Origin: Sulfurovum sp.
GTDB taxonomy: Bacteria; Campylobacterota; Campylobacteria; Campylobacterales; Sulfurovaceae
NCBI GenBank assembly: GCA_027019175.1
Contig: JALUXB010000062.1
Coordinates: forward strand, 1 to 39,924
DNA length: 39,924 nucleotides
Direction of reading: 5' to 3'
The notes beneath the pieces are model-generated. The model saw nothing but the letters and a program-made list of their open reading frames with translations. It searched no databases and was not told the DNA's origin. Below are positions 23,520 to 32,175 of the stretch, piece by piece. Each line of letters starts with the position of its first letter. Position 1 is the first letter of the stretch. The position numbers and the translations under genes were made by a program.

Positions 23520-23581
23520 TGTTATACCTTTTAGGTTCTCTTGTTTTAAGAGGATAAAATTCGTATGTACATCGCAGATGA

Positions 23582-23600
23582 CATAAGCGAAATGCTTACG
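23582..23600 (-). promoter_or_regulatory. expression-platform hairpin of the riboswitch
   Basis: CGTAAGC (23600-23594) pairs with GCTTATG (23588-23582; one G-T pair) around loop ATTTC. The left arm overlaps the 3' strand of aptamer stem P1 (23601-23597), so aptamer closure and this hairpin exclude each other. No T-run follows; a second hairpin (CTCTT-AAAAC-AAGAG) sits just before the ribosome site. This suggests control other than simple intrinsic termination. Confidence 0.5.
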
Positions 23601-23677
23601 GTTAGGCAACCCGGCTGTCTTTGTAAGATCCGTGGCTTTCCGTCTCTGCCTCGCGACAGATTTGGCTTTTCTCCGTA
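23597..23677 (-). ncRNA. cyclic di-GMP-I riboswitch (GEMM-I)
   Basis: The minus strand from 23677 to 23597 shows the full GEMM-I pattern. Outer stem TACGG/CCGTA; GCCAAATC; a stem TCTGTC/GGCAGA closed by the GNRA tetraloop GCGA; then GACGGAAAGCCACGG, a second hairpin (ATCTT/AAGA), and the conserved GCCGGGTTGCC that closes the fold. Compared with the Vibrio Vc2 aptamer, the G21-C46 pair appears as C-G, a compensating change, and the ligand-contacting G20, A47 and C92 positions look kept. G20 argues for c-di-GMP rather than cGAMP. It lies 78 bases upstream of the giant protein gene, in the leader of the pilin operon. Confidence 0.88.
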
Positions 23678-23690
23678 CAATACTTAACTA

Positions 23691-23696
23691 AATATA
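23691..23696 (-). promoter_or_regulatory. -10 box of the riboswitch-pilin operon
   Basis: Minus strand GGTATATTTAG; transcription from about 23684 would start seven bases before the aptamer. The rest of the gap to bamD (23700-23870) is AT-rich and holds only the bamD promoter region (TATGAT, 23836-23841). Confidence 0.45.
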
Positions 23697-23870
23697 CCAT
23701 ATCTAAGATAAAGGGGATATAAAATAAGTTGAAATAATAGTTTCTTATCTGATTAAGTTAATAATGGATCTTTGCCTTGTTTTCAGACAGTCGGTATGCC
23801 GGACGAGACTAATACACTTTTTACATACTTTGAGATATGATATAGGAAACATATTGCAAAGAGGGTGGCT

Positions 23871-24518
23871 ATGGTATTGAAAAAGAGTCTTTTGGCAGGT
23901 GCGGCGGCATTGCTGCTGCTTGCCGGGTGCGGCAGTGACGATGAGGTGACAGAGTTTAACAAACCCGCGCTCTACTGGTATCAGCAGATCGCAAACAGCG
24001 TCAGTGCGCACAATATGGACAAGGCTGACGAATACTACATTTCGCTCAAAAGCGAACATATGCAGTCACCGTTGATGCCTACGGCTATTATGATGCTGGC
24101 ACAGGCGCACATGCAAAATGAAGAGTACCTGCTGGCAGGCTACTACCTCGATGAGTACAACAAGCGTTATGCGGATTATAGCACCATGGAGTACACCGAG
24201 TTCATGAAACTCAAGGCTTCGTTTCTGGGTATCAAAGATGTCTACAAAGACCAGAAACTCATTATGGACAGCATCAACAAAGCCAAAATATATCAGTTGC
24301 GCTACCCCGGGTCAGAGTATGCACCGCTGGTCAATACGATGCTGATACGCCTGTATATGGCGCAGTATCTGCTCAACGAGAACATAGCCGCGCTCTATGA
24401 GCGTACCGACAAGCCCGAAGCAGCCAAGATATACCGGGAAAAGAATAAGAACTCCTTTGTAGAGATGGCTGATATTACACCGCCGGAGAAAGGTATTATC
24501 GGGGAGATATTCGACTAA
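23871..24518 (+). CDS. bamD: outer-membrane assembly lipoprotein BamD-like
   Basis: I start at the ATG at 23871 (GAGG six bases before) rather than the in-frame GTG at 23865. The 215-residue product has a lipoprotein signal (MVLKKSLLAGAAALLLLAGC) then TPR-like helical pairs: ALYWYQQIANSVSAHNMDKADEYYISLKSEHM, MPTAIMMLAQAHMQNEEYLLAGYYLDEYNKRYADY and INKAKIYQLRYPGSEYAPLVNTMLIRLYMAQYLLNENIAALYERT. This matches BamD (YfiO/ComL), the essential partner of BamA in outer-membrane protein insertion. The last helix pair keeps the E-x-A-x-Y-R style. It is followed by a hairpin terminator and lon, so it is probably a single-gene transcript or read-through pair. Confidence 0.87.
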   Translation: MVLKKSLLAGAAALLLLAGCGSDDEVTEFNKPALYWYQQIANSVSAHNMDKADEYYISLKSEHMQSPLMPTAIMMLAQAHMQNEEYLLAGYYLDEYNKRYADYSTMEYTEFMKLKASFLGIKDVYKDQKLIMDSINKAKIYQLRYPGSEYAPLVNTMLIRLYMAQYLLNENIAALYERTDKPEAAKIYREKNKNSFVEMADITPPEKGIIGEIFD

Positions 24519-24536
24519 AAGCGTCTTCTCGCTTTT
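24517..24536 (+). terminator. terminator hairpin after bamD
   Basis: AAAAGCG (24517-24523) and CGCTTTT (24530-24536) form a perfect 7-bp stem with a 6-base loop, starting at the bamD stop; the T-run is inside the stem. Confidence 0.6.
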
Positions 24537-24546
24537 GCCCGGAAGG

Positions 24547-24648
24547 AAAAATTAAAAATTAAAAATTAAAAAATTGTTTACTTCTATTGACTATACTTTC
24601 GTTTTTGCAAAAACTTTAACTTTTAATTTTTAACTTTTAATTTTCAAA
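24547..24648. repeat. AT-rich tandem and inverted repeats before lon
   Basis: The left block has three to four copies of a 7-base unit AAAAATT (24547-24575). The right block (24612-24648) has a 14-base unit TTTTTAACTTTTAA-like in near-tandem copies, roughly complementary to the left. A TATACT box at 24592-24597, in the unique centre, could be the lon -10. The role of the repeats is unknown. Confidence 0.6.
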
Positions 24649-24664
24649 ATCCAAAGGATTTTCA

Positions 24665-27082
24665 ATGCAGCTTAGTGATTACGACAATTTTCCGAACACA
24701 CTTCCTGTGGTGGTAGAGGATGAACTCTTCCTTTACCCTTTTATGATCAGTCCGATCTTCCTGACCGATCAGAAGGATATTGATGCGGCAACGGAGGCTA
24801 TGGAGAACAACTCTCTGCTCTTCGTTACCTCTTCCATGCCGGGGAAAGAAGGCAGACGCGACTTTGACTCCATGTACAAGATGGGGGTGATTGGTTCCAT
24901 TATGCGAAAGGTGCACCTTCCTGATGGCAGGGTAAAAATACTCTTTCAGGGACTTACACGCGGGCGCATTGTCGAACCTGTTCCCGGTGAGATCAACCGT
25001 GCCGTTGTCGATGTAGTGGAACAGCCGGCCTATGACAAGCTGCGTGCGGAAGCACTGATGGATCTGCTGCGTGACAAGATCAAGAAGCTTTCAACACTGA
25101 GTTCACATGTGCCGGCAGACCTGGTCAAGACCATTGAAGAAAATGATGAACCCCAGCGTATTGCCGACCTTGTTTCTTCGATGCTCAAGCTTGACAAAGA
25201 AGTGGCATATGCGCTCTACATTGAACCAGAGATCGAAAAGCGCCTGATGGGGCTTATCGATGTTGTCACTTCTGAAATAGAAGCTGCCAAAGTACAGCGT
25301 GAGATCCGCTCCAAAGTACACAATAAGATTGAACAGACCAATAAAGAGTATTTCCTCAAAGAGCAGCTGAAAGAGATTCAGCAGGAACTGGGTATGGATA
25401 CCCAGCGTGAAGAGGAGATCGCCCAGTTCAGGGAAAAGATCGAGCAGCTTAAACCCTACATGAACGAAGATGCCTACAGGGAGATCAGCAAGCAGCTTGA
25501 CCGGTTTGCAAGGATGCATCCTGATTCTGCCGATGCTAACCTGCTCCAAAGCTATCTGGAATGGGTACTTGAACTTCCTTTCGGTAAATACACTAAAAAG
25601 AACCTCTCTGTAGAAGATGTTGCACGGGAGCTTGATAAAGACCACTATTCTCTTGAAAAACCCAAAGAGCGTATTGTCGAATTTTTCTCAGTACGGGAAC
25701 TTGCGGCACTCAGAGGGGTACAGCAAAAAGAGACCGGCGGCGCTATTTTGTGTTTTGCAGGCCCTCCGGGTGTGGGCAAAACGTCACTGGCCAACTCTAT
25801 TGCCCATGCGCTTGGGCGTCCTCTGGTACGTATTGCGCTCGGCGGACTGGAAGATGTCAATGAGCTTCGGGGACACCGGCGTACTTACGTTGGTGCCATG
25901 CCGGGACGTTTGGTGCAGGGGCTCATTGAAGCCAAAACGATGGATCCTGTGATTGTACTGGATGAGATAGACAAGGTAGGACGCAGCATGCGGGGTGACC
26001 CGACTGCGGCACTGCTGGAAATTCTTGACCCTGAACAGAACAGCAAGTATAGAGACTATTATCTCAACTTCAATATTGACCTGAGCAAGGCAGTATTCAT
26101 TGCCACAGCCAATGATGTGGGGCGCATTCCGGCACCGCTGCGTGACCGTATGGAGTTCATTGGGCTTAACTCCTATACGCCAAAGGAGAAGTTTGAGATC
26201 GCAAGACGCTACCTCATTCCGCAGGAGCTGAAAAAACATGCGCTCAAGCCGCATGAATTCTCTATTTCCGACAAGGCACTGCGCATTCTTATTGACGAAT
26301 ATACCCGTGAAGCAGGGGTACGTAACCTTAGACGCCGCATTGCAGGGCTGATGCGCAAAACAGCACGTATACTGCTCGAAGACAAGCGCCGGCAGAGTGT
26401 ACACATTACAAAAAAGAACCTCGAGAAATTTGTGGACAAAAAGGTGTTTGAATTCTCGGTAGTCGACAAAAAACCGCAGGTGGGTGTGGTTTCCGGCCTT
26501 GCATGGACAGCCGTCGGCGGAGATGTCCTGACCATTGAAGCGATCAAGATACGCGGGAAAGGCGGTTTGCAGCTTACAGGAAGCCTTGGTGATGTGATGA
26601 AAGAGTCCGTACGCATTGCGCACTCGGTTGTGAAGATACTCATTGACCAGCGAAAGCTGAAGATACCTGCTTCCGTGATTCCCCATACGATGAAAGAGCG
26701 GGAAGAACGCATTGAAGTAGACCCGAGTGAAGTGTACAAACGCTACGATCTGCATATTCACGTACCCGAAGGGGCAACCCCCAAAGACGGACCGAGTGCA
26801 GGTATTACGATGATGACAGCCATTGCTTCCATTTTGAGTGAAAGAAAAGTGGACAACAAAGTGGCAATGACAGGAGAAGTGACGTTGACAGGTAAAGTAC
26901 TGCCTATTGGCGGATTGAAAGAAAAACTCATTGCCGCACACAAGGCAGGTGTCAAAAAGGCACTTATTCCTGTAAAGAACTACGAGCGTGATCTTGACGA
27001 CATCCCTGATGAAGTCAAAGAGAATGTAAAAATTATCGGTGTGTCGAACGTTGAGGAAGTGCTCAGGGAAGCACTGCTGTAA
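24665..27082 (+). CDS. lon: ATP-dependent protease Lon
   Basis: The 805-residue cytosolic hexameric protease degrades misfolded and short-lived regulatory proteins. The N-terminal substrate domain starts MQLSDYDNFPNTLPVVVEDE. A coiled region lies near 215-280 (EQTNKEYFLKEQLKEIQQELGMD). The AAA+ module has Walker A GPPGVGKTS near residue 366 and Walker B VIVLDEIDK. The protease domain has the catalytic dyad Ser711 (KDGPSAGITM) and Lys754 (GLKEKLIAAHKAG), 43 residues apart as in E. coli (S679/K722). Length is close to the family (about 784). Start ATG preceded by AAAGGA. The N-terminus is slightly unusual (VEDELFLYPFMISPIFL). Confidence 0.98.
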   Translation: MQLSDYDNFPNTLPVVVEDELFLYPFMISPIFLTDQKDIDAATEAMENNSLLFVTSSMPGKEGRRDFDSMYKMGVIGSIMRKVHLPDGRVKILFQGLTRGRIVEPVPGEINRAVVDVVEQPAYDKLRAEALMDLLRDKIKKLSTLSSHVPADLVKTIEENDEPQRIADLVSSMLKLDKEVAYALYIEPEIEKRLMGLIDVVTSEIEAAKVQREIRSKVHNKIEQTNKEYFLKEQLKEIQQELGMDTQREEEIAQFREKIEQLKPYMNEDAYREISKQLDRFARMHPDSADANLLQSYLEWVLELPFGKYTKKNLSVEDVARELDKDHYSLEKPKERIVEFFSVRELAALRGVQQKETGGAILCFAGPPGVGKTSLANSIAHALGRPLVRIALGGLEDVNELRGHRRTYVGAMPGRLVQGLIEAKTMDPVIVLDEIDKVGRSMRGDPTAALLEILDPEQNSKYRDYYLNFNIDLSKAVFIATANDVGRIPAPLRDRMEFIGLNSYTPKEKFEIARRYLIPQELKKHALKPHEFSISDKALRILIDEYTREAGVRNLRRRIAGLMRKTARILLEDKRRQSVHITKKNLEKFVDKKVFEFSVVDKKPQVGVVSGLAWTAVGGDVLTIEAIKIRGKGGLQLTGSLGDVMKESVRIAHSVVKILIDQRKLKIPASVIPHTMKEREERIEVDPSEVYKRYDLHIHVPEGATPKDGPSAGITMMTAIASILSERKVDNKVAMTGEVTLTGKVLPIGGLKEKLIAAHKAGVKKALIPVKNYERDLDDIPDEVKENVKIIGVSNVEEVLREALL

Positions 27083-27167
27083 CGGCATCCCGCACCTGAT
27101 ACGGGATCCCGATATTGGAAGTTTTTGATTGATTTGTGTGTGGATTCCTGCTTTCGCAGGAATGACG
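27083..27167. repeat. two REP-like hairpins between lon and the response regulator
   Basis: Two palindromes of types seen dispersed in many genomes: ATCCCG-N9-CGGGAT (27087-27107), and ATTCCTGC-TTTC-GCAGGAAT (27144-27163), followed by GACGG. They stand between convergent genes (lon plus, regulator minus) and may act as a bidirectional terminator. The rest of the 131-base gap shows nothing else. Confidence 0.65.
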
Positions 27168-27214
27168 GAGTTCTAAGATTTGCTTCAGTCAAACCACGCA
27201 AAACGTGCTTAACG

Positions 27215-27583
27215 CTACTCCGACCACTGATCGATCTTCTCGAACAGCATCTCTTCTTTGATCGGTTTTCTAAGGAAATCGTTTGCCCCATTGTCAAAGA
27301 CTTCCGTTTTACGTGTGTCATCTGTAGAGAGTACAATAACAGGCACATGAGAATTTGCCATATCTGCACGAAAGATCTTCAAAAACTCGATACCGTCAAC
27401 AATAGGCATCATAATGTCGAGCAGTATGAGATTGATGGACGGGTCGTTTTTGAACTTGTTTAACGCGTCCGATCCATTCTCTGCTTCGATAATTTCCGTT
27501 ACTTTCGGGTTCTTTTTCAACAATGTCTTCAGCAGCATTCTGTTGATCATGTCATCATCGACTACCAGTACTTTTAGTCCCAT
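27215..27583 (-). CDS. single-domain response regulator (CheY-like)
   Basis: The 122-residue protein is a bare receiver domain: VLVVDDDMIN (acidic pair), phospho-acceptor Asp in LILLDIMMP, Ser/Thr switch in VPVIVLSTDDT, and Lys in NDFLRKPIK. There is no output domain, so it must act by protein-protein contact (as CheY/Spo0F types do). It begins five bases after the hybrid kinase stop codon, so it is the last gene of the four-gene signalling operon and the likely last or relay receiver of that kinase. Asp pair, switch and Lys are all intact, so phosphorylation is expected. Confidence 0.93.
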   Translation of the reverse strand: MGLKVLVVDDDMINRMLLKTLLKKNPKVTEIIEAENGSDALNKFKNDPSINLILLDIMMPIVDGIEFLKIFRADMANSHVPVIVLSTDDTRKTEVFDNGANDFLRKPIKEEMLFEKIDQWSE

Positions 27584-27588
27584 CTATC

Positions 27589-30500
27589 TTATCCTCTATG
27601 TGATTTTATGGCAGCTTCTATCTGCTCTTTTTCTTTACTGTCAGTAATAATGGCAACAGTATCACCGGCAGCGGCTTTCAGTGTATCTGTCACAAGTTCC
27701 GCATCAGTAAAGACTATGTCATAAGCACCGGAAGCAATTTTGGATTCCAGTTGGCTCATGTCATCAAGAATGTCGTAATCATACCCTAAGTTTTCAATGA
27801 CTTTGGTAAGAATACGTTTTTCAAGCAGGAACTTTTTCGCAATAAGAATCTTTTTAGTACCTTCTGTTTCTTCATTGTCTGCAAGCATGATCTCATCGAG
27901 CTCAAGCGGTATTTCTGCTTCCGGCTCCGGTTGTGTCTCTACTGTTACAGGAGCGCTTTCTGTTTCAGGTGTTTCTTTGGTTTCTGGTGCTTCAGGCTCT
28001 TTTACTGCTGTTTCTGTCTTTTCTGTCTCTTCAGGTGCTTTCGCTTTGTGTGAAAGGAACTTGTTGAGAATATAGAGAAGTTCAGTGGTTTCAATAGGTT
28101 TGGTGATATACTCATCCATCCCTTCTGCCAGGAAGCGTTCACGGTCACCTTTGAGTGCATTGGCTGTCAGCGCAACAATCGGTACGTGTGGAACTTCTTC
28201 ATCCTCTTCAAAGTCGAGAATTTCGTGTGTTGCTTCAATACCGTCCATGACTGGCATCTGGATATCCATGAAGAGCAGGTCGTAGTCATTGTTTCTGCGT
28301 TTTTCAAACGCTTCAAGACCATTGTTGGCAATATCGACTGTAATGCCATGATCTTCAAGGACACGTTTGATCAGTTTCTGGTTGATGATATTGTCTTCGG
28401 TAACAAGGACTTTTGCATCAAACTGCGTTGCCTGTGCCTGTACGGTCTGTTCAACAACCTCAGGTGTTGTACTTGCAGTACGTGTCAGTACGGTTTTGAG
28501 TTTTGTCAGTGTTACCGGTTTAAAGATAACATTGTCCTGGTTGACACCCATTGTATCGATCTTGGCACGGCTGGTAACATTGGCAATAACGATCAGTTTT
28601 GATTTGTCGACATTGGTAATTGCATCCAGAATATTCTGTTTTGTTTTGTCAATATCGATCCAGAATGTTTGACAGATACCCTTGTCACTGAGTTCTCTGA
28701 GATCTGAAACCGATTCAAATTTTTTGACATCAGGACCGAAGTATTCAAAGTATGACTGCAGGTATGTGTCAAGGACGGTCGGTACCTCTTCCTCGTATTT
28801 ACAGATTGTCATATCGCTGAATGCATGGTTATAGTTTGGCTCAGTGGTCGCAACCTCTTCAAGCGGAACAGAGAAGTAGAACGTTGTTCCATGGTCTTTG
28901 GCACTTTCAAGTTCGAGTTTGCCGCCCATGAGTTCTACGAACTGGCTTGAAATGGTAAGCCCAAGACCGGTACCGCCGTATTTTCTGGTAACGGAGGAGT
29001 CTGCTTGTGAGAATGCATCAAAGATGCGCTCCTGCTGATCTTTGGTCATACCGATACCGTTATCCTGGATAGAGAATTTGATACGTGCAGTAGTCCCTTC
29101 TACCTCTTCTTTCTCGATCTTGACATTGATCATACCGCCGTAACTGGTGAATTTGATGGCATTGCTCAGGAGGTTAATGATAATTTCTTTGAGCTTTGTC
29201 GGGTCACCTTTGAGTTTAGGACTGATAGTTGGATCCATATAGAAGTTCAGGTCAATATTTTTCTCAGCCGCACCGACAGCATAGGTTTCAACAGCACTTT
29301 CGAACTCTTCTGCCGCATCGAAGACAATATTTTCAATTTCGATCTTGTTGCTTTCAATTTTGGAGAGGTCAAGAATGTTATTGATAATACTCAGAAGGTT
29401 TTCCGAACTTTTTTCAATAATATTCAGGAATTCCTGCTGCTCGGAGTCGAGGTTCGTACTTCGGAGAATTTCGGTAAAGCCGACAATACCGTTCAGCGGT
29501 GTACGGATTTCGTGAGACATGTTGGCAAGGAAGAGCGATTTCGCTTCATTGGCCTGAAGTGCGATCTGCTTATCCTCTTTGGCATTCTCAACAAGCGTTT
29601 CAAGGAACTTATAGGCTTCCCTTGTTCCTTCATGGGTATCAAGCTCAATATTTTCGATCATTTCAGTATCGGCAGAAAGGTACTGGTCACTCTGCTTCAT
29701 ATCTTCAACCGCTTTGTTTAGAACATCCTCGAGCTCTTTAATGTTTCGCGTAATATCACGTGTTGTGGTATATCCGAGGTAGGCAAGCAGCAAACTGAGC
29801 AGGAGAATAGCTGAAGCGATGATCAGAAGTGAGATCTGCTTTTGCAGATAGAGTTCCGCTTTTTGCCAAAGTGCATTGGAAATAACCAGTTCAACCTTGG
29901 AATAAAGTGAAATTTTCTGGGTTTGGAGTGAGAACCAGTCCATCACATCTTCTGCATAGTCCCCGTTATCTACATCGGTTTGAATGGCTGAAGACGTTTC
30001 TGCCAGTTCTTTAAGTATGGCTTTTGCCTGTTTGCTGTCAAGAATCTGCTTGACCTGTGCGCGCAGTTGCGGATTCGTGACCTGATTGATATCAAAAATA
30101 TTGGCTTTGGTTTTGAAATTGTCCCAAAGGGCGATTTCGTCAAAGGCCATGGAAGCTTTTTTCTCCATATAGTAGGAGACAAATCCTCTTTCAAGTCCGG
30201 CATTCTCTTTTACTGTATATACTTCTGACAATGTTCCGACCATCGAGGCAATTTCAGTATCGAGTGCAAAACTGTTGATTTGCAGGAGGTTTTGCAAAAT
30301 CGGAGAGGTAATGGTTTTGGTATAGCCCTGGAAGAAAACATTTTTGAAGTCACTGTTGGGCTGATGTGCTTCTTTTCGGATAGCAGGGAGTTTTTTGAAG
30401 TTTGCCAACATGCGTTCATACTGTGCTTTGTTCAACTCTGTCGTTTCATGAAGCAGTTTTGGCAGGAATGGAATGAGGTTACCATTGTCGGTAACCAGCT

Positions 30501-30783
30501 TTTGTCTAAGCTGTACAAGGGTGGCATCTGTTTTGCCGTACTGCTTTTGAAGAACGTCCCCATAGGCTTTTCTGCTGCTGCCCATGTAAAGTGCGGTCAG
30601 CCCACGTTCTGTCCCCACCTGAGTCAGTGATTTGCTCAGGTATGCATTGTTGCTCAGAGCCGTTTTAAGTGCCTGTGCCTTTTCATAGTTGATGTAGGAA
30701 GTTACAAAAAAGTAACTTGACAGGAGAAGAAGCAACAAAATCGGTACGAGTGCGATCAGTTTCAGTCTATTTCGTATAGTCAT
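27589..30783 (-). CDS. hybrid histidine kinase with NIT sensor and several receiver-like domains
   Basis: The 1064-residue inner-membrane kinase has TM1 (about 8-30) and TM2 (316-340) around a periplasmic domain of NIT type ([18 protein letters not shown] near 51, a helical nitrate/nitrite-sensing fold). HisKA carries H424 ([19 protein letters not shown]), and an HATPase spans about 524-640 ([24 protein letters not shown]). A receiver-like region without acidic pair lies at about 655-770. A true receiver at 790-913 has E796/D797, D840 and K895. Then come a Glu/Pro-rich linker (913-970) and a final receiver-like segment (975-1064) lacking the acidic pair. It is encoded between the HPt protein and the lone response regulator, fitting a His-Asp-His-Asp relay. 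The NIT ligand is not proven to be nitrate. Confidence 0.93.
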   Translation of the reverse strand: MTIRNRLKLIALVPILLLLLLSSYFFVTSYINYEKAQALKTALSNNAYLSKSLTQVGTERGLTALYMGSSRKAYGDVLQKQYGKTDATLVQLRQKLVTDNGNLIPFLPKLLHETTELNKAQYERMLANFKKLPAIRKEAHQPNSDFKNVFFQGYTKTITSPILQNLLQINSFALDTEIASMVGTLSEVYTVKENAGLERGFVSYYMEKKASMAFDEIALWDNFKTKANIFDINQVTNPQLRAQVKQILDSKQAKAILKELAETSSAIQTDVDNGDYAEDVMDWFSLQTQKISLYSKVELVISNALWQKAELYLQKQISLLIIASAILLLSLLLAYLGYTTTRDITRNIKELEDVLNKAVEDMKQSDQYLSADTEMIENIELDTHEGTREAYKFLETLVENAKEDKQIALQANEAKSLFLANMSHEIRTPLNGIVGFTEILRSTNLDSEQQEFLNIIEKSSENLLSIINNILDLSKIESNKIEIENIVFDAAEEFESAVETYAVGAAEKNIDLNFYMDPTISPKLKGDPTKLKEIIINLLSNAIKFTSYGGMINVKIEKEEVEGTTARIKFSIQDNGIGMTKDQQERIFDAFSQADSSVTRKYGGTGLGLTISSQFVELMGGKLELESAKDHGTTFYFSVPLEEVATTEPNYNHAFSDMTICKYEEEVPTVLDTYLQSYFEYFGPDVKKFESVSDLRELSDKGICQTFWIDIDKTKQNILDAITNVDKSKLIVIANVTSRAKIDTMGVNQDNVIFKPVTLTKLKTVLTRTASTTPEVVEQTVQAQATQFDAKVLVTEDNIINQKLIKRVLEDHGITVDIANNGLEAFEKRRNNDYDLLFMDIQMPVMDGIEATHEILDFEEDEEVPHVPIVALTANALKGDRERFLAEGMDEYITKPIETTELLYILNKFLSHKAKAPEETEKTETAVKEPEAPETKETPETESAPVTVETQPEPEAEIPLELDEIMLADNEETEGTKKILIAKKFLLEKRILTKVIENLGYDYDILDDMSQLESKIASGAYDIVFTDAELVTDTLKAAAGDTVAIITDSKEKEQIEAAIKSHRG

Positions 30784-30798
30784 GGTCTGAATCCTTTT

Positions 30799-32157
30799 TT
30801 ATTTGTTTGATATGAGTTTAATCTGGTTTTCCAGTGACAGAAAATGTGCCCAGTAGTTCTTGACAAGTTCCGGTACTCTGTCCAAATCTTCATTGAACTG
30901 AATTTCATACAGTGTGTCCGAGAGCGGATTGATGCGAAGGTTGCTTGCCGTTCCTTTGAGCAGGTGACCTATTTTCTGAACTGTTTCAAGATCGCCTCTC
31001 TCATATGCCTGAAGCATTTTTTCAGTCTCTTCATGTGCCTGAACGATGAAGTCGTTGACAAACTCTTCAATAAGTTCTACCGGAAGGCTCAAGTCTTTGG
31101 CGGCTTCTTCGAGCTGGAAATCAAAATGGATCGGCTTGATGCCGCTTAGATCGATAGGTGCACGTTTTTGTGCTTCTGTCTCCTGCAGTGCAGCTTTTGC
31201 TTTTTCCCCTCTCTCTTCAGGTGTTTGTTCTGCTGCTTCCTTTTCCTCTTTTATTTCTATGGTCGGCTCAGGTGTTTCTTCTGCCGCTTCGACTTTTGCT
31301 GTGCTTAGTCTTCCCAATGCAGCAAAGAAAGCACTGATTGCGCCTTCTTTTTCACTCTGTGATGCGCTTTTGATGTTGGAAAGGAGTTCTCCGATGGTTG
31401 GCAGCTGAAGGACATTTGAAAGGTGGGAAAGTGCATTCAGTGCTTCTTCTTTCTCTTTGTCATTGTTGCTGATGAGTGCCTGCTCATAGCCTAATGCCGT
31501 ATCGATATACTCATCAAGGAAAAGGTTGTAGTCTTCAGGTGTAATACCTATTTTTTCACTAATGCTTGCTACATCGATGTAGATAGGGTTTTCATTTCCA
31601 GAGGCAGATGTTTTGGAAGTATCTGCCGTGACCTCTTTTTCTTCTTCAATATCGGAAATGGCATTTTCCGCATCTGAAGGTATGGTCAGTTCATAGAGGT
31701 CTTCCTCTTCTGCCTGGGGTGCTTCGAAAGGGACTGTTTCTGTAAGAGATTCCGATTCGGGTTCTTTGATGTCAAAGAGGTCACTCTCTTCGAAAGAAAG
31801 CAGCTCTTGATCCGATGCGTCACTTTCCTCTTCTATTTCCAGCAGTGGTGCTTCCTCATTGAAGGTGACAGGGGCTTCTTCTTCGACCGGTGCAGAGGCT
31901 GTCTCTTGCAGGTTTTCGGAAGTGATGTCAACGACGCGTACATTGCCAAGCATACCTTCAAGGTCTTCAACCGAAGCCTTCACTGTGTGAGAGGTACCGT
32001 CAACCGTCAATGTGACCGTGTCGCCATTGAGTGTAAACATAACCTCTTTGAGCGCCAGTTTCTGGTAAAAGGTATTGACATCGGGAATGTCAAGCGCATC
32101 AAGCAGCCGTGGGGCAACTGCGACAACTTGATCCAATTGGTTTAAAATATAATACAT
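30799..32157 (-). CDS. HPt phosphotransfer protein with long acidic linkers
   Basis: I start at the ATG at 32157 (AAAAGGAG upstream); the in-frame TTG at 32166 is too close to that site. The 452-residue product begins with a small beta domain (LKEVMFTLNGDTVTLTVDGT). Long Glu/Ser/Thr-rich, probably disordered linkers follow, then a helical region at about 205-290 (DYNLFLDEYIDTALGYEQAL, NALSHLSNVLQLP) that looks like a worn HPt. A canonical C-terminal HPt closes the protein, with phospho-acceptor H398 (KIGHLLKGTASNLRI). It sits upstream of the hybrid kinase by 15 bases, in the same operon. It should pass phosphate between the kinase receiver and the final response regulator. The N-terminal domain is not recognised. 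Confidence 0.85.
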   Translation of the reverse strand: MYYILNQLDQVVAVAPRLLDALDIPDVNTFYQKLALKEVMFTLNGDTVTLTVDGTSHTVKASVEDLEGMLGNVRVVDITSENLQETASAPVEEEAPVTFNEEAPLLEIEEESDASDQELLSFEESDLFDIKEPESESLTETVPFEAPQAEEEDLYELTIPSDAENAISDIEEEKEVTADTSKTSASGNENPIYIDVASISEKIGITPEDYNLFLDEYIDTALGYEQALISNNDKEKEEALNALSHLSNVLQLPTIGELLSNIKSASQSEKEGAISAFFAALGRLSTAKVEAAEETPEPTIEIKEEKEAAEQTPEERGEKAKAALQETEAQKRAPIDLSGIKPIHFDFQLEEAAKDLSLPVELIEEFVNDFIVQAHEETEKMLQAYERGDLETVQKIGHLLKGTASNLRINPLSDTLYEIQFNEDLDRVPELVKNYWAHFLSLENQIKLISNK

Positions 32158-32175
32158 AAGCTGCAAATCTCCTTT

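Noticed and set aside
23520-23609. N-terminal extension of the giant protein to 23609
   Set aside because: It would translate the riboswitch and expression platform; the ATG at 23519 has a good ribosome site and starts a clean signal peptide.
24547-24648. CRISPR array before lon
   Set aside because: Repeats are 7-14 bases, low complexity and without spacers of constant length; no cas gene is present.
25784-27088. 434-codon open frame on the minus strand inside lon
   Set aside because: It is antisense to the conserved Lon AAA+ and protease domains, rich in Cys/His/Phe as expected for a shadow frame, and has no ribosome site or known motif.
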